A stretch of 64,000 nucleotides of DNA from assembly GCF_050271975.1 (NCBI RefSeq), contig NZ_CP189850.1, positions 1,116,001-1,180,000 on the forward strand, written 5' to 3'. Position numbers and translations under genes: made by a program. The DNA is from Litorimonas sp947503715. GTDB lineage: Bacteria; Pseudomonadota; Alphaproteobacteria; Caulobacterales; Maricaulaceae. The first letter of the stretch is position 1. Each line of letters begins with the position of its first letter. Below the pieces are notes generated by a model. It had not been told where the DNA came from, did no database searches, and saw nothing but the letters and a program-made list of their open reading frames with translations. Positions 62,201-64,000 of this stretch are shown piece after piece.

Positions 62201-64000
62201 TCTGCCAGCGGGTGGTCTCGCGCCGCAAGCCACGCTGACATGTTCCGCAGATTATGCGGTGACACAGGCGGATCTGGATGCAGGGCAGGTGACGAACCTC
62301 GCCACGGCGACATCCGGTGGGTCCGAGTCCGAGGAAGTATCGGAAACGGTCGAAGCGATGACTAACCCCGAATTGGATGTCCGCAAGACGACAGAAAACA
62401 CACGCCAAATGTTCGGGCCGATTTTCGAAGTCACCTATAATCTCGAACTTGAAAATACGGGCAATGTCACGCTGACCAATGTTCAGCTGGAAGACGATCT
62501 CGCGGCCAGTTTTGCGCCTGCGACGCTTGTCGGCACGCCGACACTCGACGCCACAGGTGTGACCGCAAATAGTGAGTATGATGGTGTGACAATCACCGAC
62601 CTTCTCGCGGGTCTGGATAATCTCGCCGTGGGTGAGATGGCTTCTCTAACGTTGACGGCCCAACTCGATATCACAAATGGCGTCCCTGCACAGGGCAATA
62701 CGGCCTTTGGGTCCTCGCCAGCCTTGCCGCAGCCCGTCGCGTCCGATGATGAAACCATCACGCCCAATACGCCGGAGGATACCAATCCTGCGCCTGTCGA
62801 CCTTGGCGACGAGGATGGTGACGGCGCACCGGATCGTTTCGAGAGTCCAACAGCAGACCGCGATGGTGACGGAATTCCGGACAGCATGGATTATGACCCA
62901 ACAGGTTATTTCTATTGCGAAGAAAACGGCAACATCCTGCCGGGTGGTGGCATCTCTGTCGCGGGTCCCGCAGGTGTGAACAGCGCTGTCGGGACACTCA
63001 ATAATATTGTGATTGTTGAAGATGGTTCCAACGGCTTCTATCAGTTCTACGTCACGGCACCGGGGCGTTACACATTGACGCCGACCTATCCTGATACGGG
63101 TCTGGTCAGCACAGCCCGTCTTCCCATCGAAGAGGGTCTGGATGTCAGTACACGCACAGATAACCCTGCCATCCTCGGCTCGTCCGAAGTCGGTGACACG
63201 GGTCAAATCGCGGACTTCTCCGCAGACGCCAATGCGCCGTTCTACTTCGAATTTGAATTCGAAGCTGGCGATCCGTCTGTCTTATTAAACAATATCCCGC
63301 TTCGCGCCTGTGGTATTCCAGCGATTGAGCTGGCGAAATCCAGCACGGGTGACCCGGAACGTCTTGATGATGGCCGTCAATTGGTCAGCTATAATTTCGA
63401 TGTGACGAATACAGGTGAAACGTTGGTTGAGGATATCCGAATTGAGGATGATCTGGCTGCTGTCTTTGGCATTGACCGTGTTGAGGTTCAAACGCTCGAC
63501 ATTACCGCCGCACCTGATGGCTTCGCGGGACAGGTCAATCCGGGTTTTGACGGACAGACTGTGACGGATCTTCTGATCGGAGCAGGCGACCTCGCGCCGG
63601 GTGAAATCCTGAGCCTCAATCTGCAAGCCGCCGTTAATCCGGCTGTGGACGGCGAATATACAAATGTCGCGACAGTATCCGCCACGGGTCCACGGGACAC
63701 AGGGGATATTTCGGGCGAGGGCACAGCCACGCTCGAACTTCTGCCACTCGCCGATGCCAGCTTCCTGCGTGTCACGAAAACGGCCAGCCCGCGGACGGTC
63801 CAGATCGGTGATCCGGTGCTCTACACAATCTCGGTCACGAACGAGTCGGCCTCGACCCTGACAGGCGTGGATATTGTTGACCGCTTGCCGGAAGGGTTCG
63901 CCTATGTGCCGAACAGTTCCCGTGTGTCCGATGCGTCTGATGTCGTCGAATTGGAACCAACTGTCCGCTCCCGTGGCGTGTTGAGCTGGTCACTGAATGC
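47232..64000 (+). CDS. giant secreted repeat protein with 43 tandem DUF7507/DUF11-like domains (C terminus outside window)
   Basis: From ATG 47232 the frame stays open to the window end: 5,589 codons, no stop seen when I translated it by eye. Residues 1-41 are a long signal peptide (basic RTKRLLSR, then VAALLLGGTAA, cleavage after AWA). A unique head (42-256) has several cysteines. One repeat (257-367) precedes 18 cysteine-free repeats (368-2444) and 24 repeats, nearly all with a Cys pair (2445-5047). The tail has a DUF11-like module (from 5048), an acidic DxDGDG-type motif (5190-5225), a Cna-B/SdrD-like module and two further DUF11-like modules (from 5365 and 5511). Repeats share TYTYVVTNTGNV and TATYVVTQADIDAG. 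It is acidic and poor in Lys/Arg. A surface stalk or adhesin is the best inference; the anchoring or export domain is not visible. Confidence 0.9.
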   Translation, partial: MPNLLYTLFTRTKRLLSRTAKASAVAALLLGGTAASQTAWATTFTETVPNGNGPIPDTYPAVGGTMFVLIGVNGNIYYQFVNPSTQFQGFAGTGTPTAFRGIPTFQLGPQQTLNCGIVSCSDYFGGSIAEGYARLTVRDADACPGNFDFEDVAFLVNGIEVSSLSNLGPTDVQRTNLTGTTQIASQENCFRNQGTTETSTGWFDLPGPLLTNILSVGSTTPFIRDDDTGSSTTRGDNAWFFQDGVDATGTPEVAPGVTIEKMADRTDYDAVGDIINYSFEVTNIGSVRLNSIVVDDSFITGAVSCPFTSLNSGDSMTCTGQHIVTQENIDNDVVFVNTAEVTANPTEGQLGNVSGTLSIPGPAANNVMTLTKVADKTTNLTAGETVTYTYVATNNGNITLNDVNITDVHSGEGTLSAVTPASVSLAPNGGSQTFTSTYVVTQADIDSGADITNTATANSTPRRGTIVAPTADESISVTAPTPEAVFSKIASPDSDLEEGDTVTYTYTVQNTGNVTLTNTSVSDVHSGSGTLSAITPTGVDIAPGTSQDFTATYVITQDDFDSGANITNTATLNTTPARGTLGARTADESVSLAAPAPSATMTKLADDDTDVVEGQTLTYTYNVVNTGDVTLEDVTITDVHAGTGTLSAITPATADIPVGGNQDFTATYVVQQTDIDAGVAITNTATANATPTRGVFTPATADESVTTAGPAPAATLSKTADKTTDVVEGDTITYTYVFENTGNVTLTNISVSDVHNGEGTLSAIAPATVATLLPGDDVSFTATYVVLQEDIDAGGPITNTATGNATPANGSFTPPTDGESLALATPNASATLVKTPDVSTDLSAGDTVTYTYRVTNNGTVTLSNLSVSDVHSGEGTLSAVTPANVTTLAVGDFVDFTATYLVTQEDIDTGAAITNTATLSATPSQGTLVPTTDDASVAVEAATPSTTLTKTASDDVDLVEGQTITYTYVVANDGNVDLTAVSISDVHSGTGTLSAIIPASVDLAPTESQTFTATYQVTQADVDAGTAITNTATANATPARGTYTPTTADESVAVEAATPAATLTKTASDDTDVVEGQTITYTYVVTNTGNVGLDNVSLSDSHSGTGTLSAITPASVDLAPTESQTFTATYVVTQDDVNAATPITNTATLAATPKRGTLAAVTADESVTVEAPNPLLTVVKTASDTTDVQVGDTITYTYAVVNTGNVTMENVSISDVQSGAGALSAITPASVTLQPGDSQDFTATYVVQLEDIDAGTDITNTATVNATPAAGSYTPVTDNETVTVEAANPLLTVVKTASQTTNASVGDIITYTYVVQNTGNVSMTAVSVSDAHSGVGALSAITPASVDLDPGQSQTFTATYEVLQADIDAGTSITNTATVAATPARGTYTPATDDETVTLEALTPDVDFAKTVSKSSDLVAGETITYSYLVINSGNVTLTDVGVSDVHGGTGTLTAITPASVDLAPMQSQTFTATYVITQEDIDSGADISNTATVNAVPATGTFTPETDDETVSVEAPNPALTFTKSASQTSGLAEGDIVTYSYTATNSGNVTMNGVSISDVHSGTGILSAITPASVDLAPTESQIFTATYTITQADIDSGADITNTATAAATPALGAYTPVTADETVAVNAPAPELSMTKTADATADVEVGQVIIYSYEVTNSGNITITGVSVSDVHSGSGTLSAITPASVDLAPMESQIFTATYTITQEDIDSGADITNTATADGTPANGALTPATADETVSPEAAAPNATFTKTASDTTDVSEGDTITYTYVVTNTGNVGLDNVSVSDVQSGTGTLSAITPASVDLAPTESQTFTATYVVTQDDIDAGTDLTNTATLAATPKGGTLAPMTADETVTVEGPNPLLDVQKTASKTANVLAGDIITYSYRVENTGNVSMTNVSVSDVHSGQGTLSAITPASVDLEPGEVQIFTATYEVTQGDIDSATPITNTATVSATPARGSYIPATDDETVTPDPGSPDVIFNKVASKTANLVAGETITYSYTAQNTGNTTLTNVSVSDVHQGDGTLSAITPASVASLAPGATATFTATYEVTQGDIDAGVAITNTATLTATPATGVLNPVDATESVTPETSGPELTVAKTADATADLSVGETITYTYRVTNTGNVTMADISVSDVHSGSGPLSAITPATVATLAIGDFVDFTATYVVTQEDIDAATPITNTATVAATPPSGTYVPATDDENVVLDGPAPELTLVKTADVTADAAAGDTITYTYRVTNSGNVTVNNVMVSDVHEGTGPFGAITPANVPTLDVGQFADFTATYVITQADIDAGTPVTNTATANATPVAGTLTPATDSESVSPDAPAPLVDFAKTADITTDVAVGDIITYTYTATNTGNVTLTNVSVSDVHDGTGTLSAITPANIATLAVGQTVSFTASYEVTQADIDSGTPITNTATFTGTPSGGTLPPTTDTESVGPETPAPVLTLDKRATSTDFVMVGDELTYEYDVANTGNVTISGISVSDDKIATINCPVTELAPGASTTCTATYEVTQADLDTGSVTNIASVDGAPTGGTLVPPTDTETVGGTQSPALTLAKTAIDTDFAMVGDELSYEYLVTNTGNVEITDLVVSDDKITTVVCPVTTLAPTEFTTCTATYAVTQEDLDAGSVTNIASANATPAGGTLTPAGDTATVDGTQSPALTLEKTALTSDFAAIGDTLEYEYLVTNTGNVTISSAIEVEDDKITVPAIVTCPALPAGGLQPTQSLTCTASYSVTQADLDTGFVTNIASASDGTTTSPTDDATVSGTQSPVLTIAKIARETEFDAIGDLINYDYTVTNTGNVGIADIVVTDDKIASVTCNVAAIGNGDAILDPTESVVCTGTYEVTQADLDTGSVTNLASAGGTPNGGTLTPPETSETVDAVQMPALTLAKAAGETSFNAVGDILTYTYTVTNTGNVLVSDITVTDDKIATVVCDVAAIGNNDDNLDPTETVICTANYEVTQEDLDAGSVTNNAEASGTPAGGTLAPAGDDETVDAVQTPSLETVKTATDVNFELPGDITTYEYVVTNTGNVTITDPITVTDNLIATVNCPALPTGGLAPNASLTCTATYEATQADLDAGQVTNLASATDGTTTSTQTSETIPADQSPALSIVKTPLFSDFTMAGDVVEYQFDVTNEGNVTLTGGVDVIDDKIGTISCVTGNLTPGATQTCTASYTITQADIDAGEVMNQAFAQNGTLVSAPVDVTVTGTRTPSLGFVKRATTAEFVNAGDVINYEFDVENTGNVTLTSVSVSDDIIANVVCPLTELAPAQTMVCTASYTVTQADVDAGEVVNNASVAGTPPGGGTPTETPGTTTVGSDAQPSLTFDKRAVSTAFDMVGDILSYEFDVENTGSVTLSNIVIEDDLIASVICPLTTLAPAQSMVCSATYEVTQADVDAGEVINNASAKSDLPNGDPLPEVPDTVTISGDQTPSLSVVKNALTNSFDAVGDIVDFEVIVTNTGNVSVSGIVVDDPLIPSLSCSSAALAPTASFTCTGSYTVTQADIDNGSLTNTVSVSGTPAGGTLSPVGTTETVDADLVPGLTVVKTAQTSDFTRVGDTINYDYLVTNSGNTTLTDPISITDDKIASVSCPVIPAGGLAPTESLTCSATYVVTQADLDAGQVTNLATATDGINTSPEVSETVGGVQTPSLAMTKTASPQTYAAVGDMVTYSYVITNTGNVTVTDALSVSDDRIASVACPALPAGGLVPGASLTCTGTDTVSQEDIDNGSVTNRATGTDGTTTTDPVDETVSADLQPALAIEKSARSTSFTTVGEIVDYDYLVTNTGNVTITEPITVSDDKIASVSCPALPGGRLAPNASLTCSAQYEVTQADIDAGEVTNVASARTGTTVSSTDDVTVPATQTPALSVVKSALETSFSAPGDVLSYEYRVRNTGNVTLTGNISVADDKIENVICPALPMAGLQPNEEIVCTATYLVTQADLDAGEVTNIASASNGGTTSPTDSATVEADDMPALSIRKSSDLSTFNTPGQIITYTFDVTNTGNVTLTDPVTVSDNRIPDVTCPALPAGGLVPGASITCTGTDEVEQADIDVGVVENTASAASGDTESDETTRRVFATRTAELVIEKTATNIDFTLPGDIVTYEYVVTNSGNTTITDPITVSDNRIPNVVCPALPTDGLAPDASLTCTADYVVTQDNLDIGVVVNIATATDGTTTSAPDSETIPANANPALEIRKSSDELPFSAAGDILTYSFEIENSGNVTLTGNISVTDNRIGTFVCYTGNFIPGQIETCTADYEVTQADMDRGSVTNDAFATHPRTNSPTDFVTIPADQQPEIGLVKDAVTTEFTNVGDTLDYTYTVTNLGNVTIMFPVSISDDRIPDVTCDALPAGGLAPGGTLICRGTDTVSQEDIDAGFVTNTATATDGTTTSTPQTETIGGVQAPELTIEKLAQNSDFTAVGDTLDYNYVVTNTGNITLTDPVTITDDRIDTVTCPALPIGGLQPGATLLCTATDTVTQADLDAGFVTNTASARSGATQSDEDDATVTGTQTPELSLEKTATSGDFSAAGDIVSYDYVVTNTGNVTVTAPITVSDDKIASVTCPALPAGGLAPTQTLTCSADYEITQADVDAGFVTNLATATDGETSSEEVSETAEAAQAPSLTLVKTALTTEFAAAGDTLDYEYLVTNSGNTTITQAITIRDDRIAAITCPALPAGGLLPNASITCTATDTLDQADIDAGTVTNVATATDGTTSSNEETETVSGNITSAFTIDKVAQTNDFSMVGDVLSYDFIIRNTGNVTLTDAFTVSDDKIGEINCPTNPGLVPNATLTCSADYEVTQADLDAGQVTNIATASSGGETSEPDVVTITGTQTPELTIEKSTETASLTAAGQFVTYNYLVTNTGNTSITTPITVTDDKIADVICPALPADGLAPQGTLTCSADYTVTQADLDAGQVTNIATASDGETTSAPDTVTVETEAEESLLIVKRATTEGFSAVGDIVSYEYDVTNTGNLTLTTPVTVSDDKIADVTCPALPAGGLAPQATLTCSADYAVTQADLDAGQVTNLATATSGGSESEEVSETVEAMTNPELDVRKTTENTRQMFGPIFEVTYNLELENTGNVTLTNVQLEDDLAASFAPATLVGTPTLDATGVTANSEYDGVTITDLLAGLDNLAVGEMASLTLTAQLDITNGVPAQGNTAFGSSPALPQPVASDDETITPNTPEDTNPAPVDLGDEDGDGAPDRFESPTADRDGDGIPDSMDYDPTGYFYCEENGNILPGGGISVAGPAGVNSAVGTLNNIVIVEDGSNGFYQFYVTAPGRYTLTPTYPDTGLVSTARLPIEEGLDVSTRTDNPAILGSSEVGDTGQIADFSADANAPFYFEFEFEAGDPSVLLNNIPLRACGIPAIELAKSSTGDPERLDDGRQLVSYNFDVTNTGETLVEDIRIEDDLAAVFGIDRVEVQTLDITAAPDGFAGQVNPGFDGQTVTDLLIGAGDLAPGEILSLNLQAAVNPAVDGEYTNVATVSATGPRDTGDISGEGTATLELLPLADASFLRVTKTASPRTVQIGDPVLYTISVTNESASTLTGVDIVDRLPEGFAYVPNSSRVSDASDVVELEPTVRSRGVLSWSLN
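48000..48332 (+). repeat. first repeat of the giant protein, Cys-pair type
   Basis: Begins VTIEKMADRTDY and has AVSCPFTSLNSGDSMTC, so it carries the cysteine pair like the later block, although it precedes the Cys-free block. It is also more diverged (GQHIVTQENIDND). Confidence 0.7.
48333..54563 (+). repeat. 18 tandem Cys-free repeats, average 346 bp (about 115 residues)
   Basis: Each unit has the order xTKTAS..DxxxGDTITYTYxVxNTGNVTLTNVSVSDVHSG, then GTLSAITPASVDLAP, then FTATYVVTQEDIDAGxxITNTATxxATPxxG and a DETV linker. The DVHSG-GTLSAITPA segment replaces the Cys-containing loop of the later repeats. Average length follows from 6,231 bp over 18 units. Confidence 0.85.
54564..62372 (+). 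repeat. 24 tandem repeats, nearly all with a Cys pair, average 325 bp (about 108 residues)
   Basis: Each unit has GDxLxYEYLVTNTGNVTITD, VSDDKIASVTCPALPAGGL, APNASLTCTATYEVTQADLD and AGQVTNIATATDGTTTS. Nearly every copy has two cysteines about 15-17 residues apart, fit to form a disulfide inside the domain. This is the classic form of the DUF7507 family. Average length follows from 7,809 bp over 24 units. Confidence 0.85.
62799..62906 (+). other. TSP3-like acidic calcium-type motif inside the giant protein
   Basis: The coding segment has DEDGDGAPD and DRDGDGIPD separated by nine residues, a thrombospondin type 3 pattern that usually binds calcium. It marks the end of the repeat stalk and the start of the distal modules. 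Confidence 0.65.

Noticed and set aside
48000..62372. CRISPR-like or satellite repeat array
   Set aside because: The 325-346 bp units are coding, in one frame, and vary at protein level; there are no short direct repeats with unique spacers and no cas genes.

Overview
This window looks like a chromosomal segment of an alphaproteobacterium. The rpmH-rnpA-yidC-engB-argB order, a def/fmt/truA group, and the DUF547 / VTT-membrane-protein / FAD-reductase trio all point there; a marine Hyphomonadales/Maricaulales-type host is my inference, not something shown directly. Genes are tightly packed, many joined by 4-nt ATGA/GTGA overlaps.

Layout. 1-5.8 kb (minus): a coupled MoxR-type operon (DUF4129, DUF4350, MoxR ATPase, DUF58, SpoIIM-like, RDD). 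5.8-6.8 kb: a ZntB/CorA-like transporter. 6.9-10.9 kb (minus): 5-oxoprolinase genes pxpA-pxpB-pxpC followed at once by a fused PabB-PabC protein. 10.9-13.6 kb: TauE/SafE exporter, BaiN-like flavoprotein, NUDIX hydrolase and tRNA-Ser(GGA). 13.7-16.2 kb (plus): GCS2-type ligase, N-formylglutamate amidohydrolase and msrA. 16.2-17.05 kb: a gene-free stretch full of hairpins with a pair of REP-like elements. 17-25 kb: cupin, membrane protein, the def/fmt/truA group (with a possible new 54-aa ORF fitted exactly between def and fmt), zinc-ribbon protein, beta-propeller protein, HAD nucleotidase, DUF1036 protein, argB. 25-28.1 kb: engB-yidC-rnpA-rpmH. 28.3-33.6 kb (plus): DUF547, VTT protein, FAD/NAD disulfide-type reductase, histidine kinase, DUF421 protein. 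33.6-41.8 kb: gamma-glutamyltransferase, an unknown secreted protein, sodium-solute symporter, and a radical-SAM / UdgX-type DNA glycosylase pair. 41.8-46.9 kb: a LOV-domain histidine-kinase-like protein directly downstream of two Crp/Fnr regulators, P1 peptidase, acetyltransferase, tRNA-Arg(ACG), HxlR regulator.

The last quarter, from 47232 to the window end, is one uninterrupted plus-strand reading frame of at least 5,589 codons whose stop lies outside the window. It has a long signal peptide, a unique head, 43 tandem immunoglobulin-like repeats of the DUF11/DUF7507 kind, then a TSP3-like acidic calcium-type motif and further DUF11-like modules. The repeats fall in two blocks: 18 cysteine-free repeats of about 115 residues and then 24 repeats of about 108 residues, nearly all with a cysteine pair. 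This giant secreted, probably surface-bound, stalk or adhesin is the most striking object in the window. The long open frames on its opposite strand are shadows of the repeats.

Other points of interest are a LOV protein with an intact photoreactive cysteine but an apparently degenerate phospho-acceptor histidine box, a perfect 15-bp inverted repeat beside the HxlR regulator, an FAD reductase lacking the catalytic histidine of lipoamide dehydrogenases, and the structured intergenic region after msrA. Translations and domain calls were made by eye; no database search was run.
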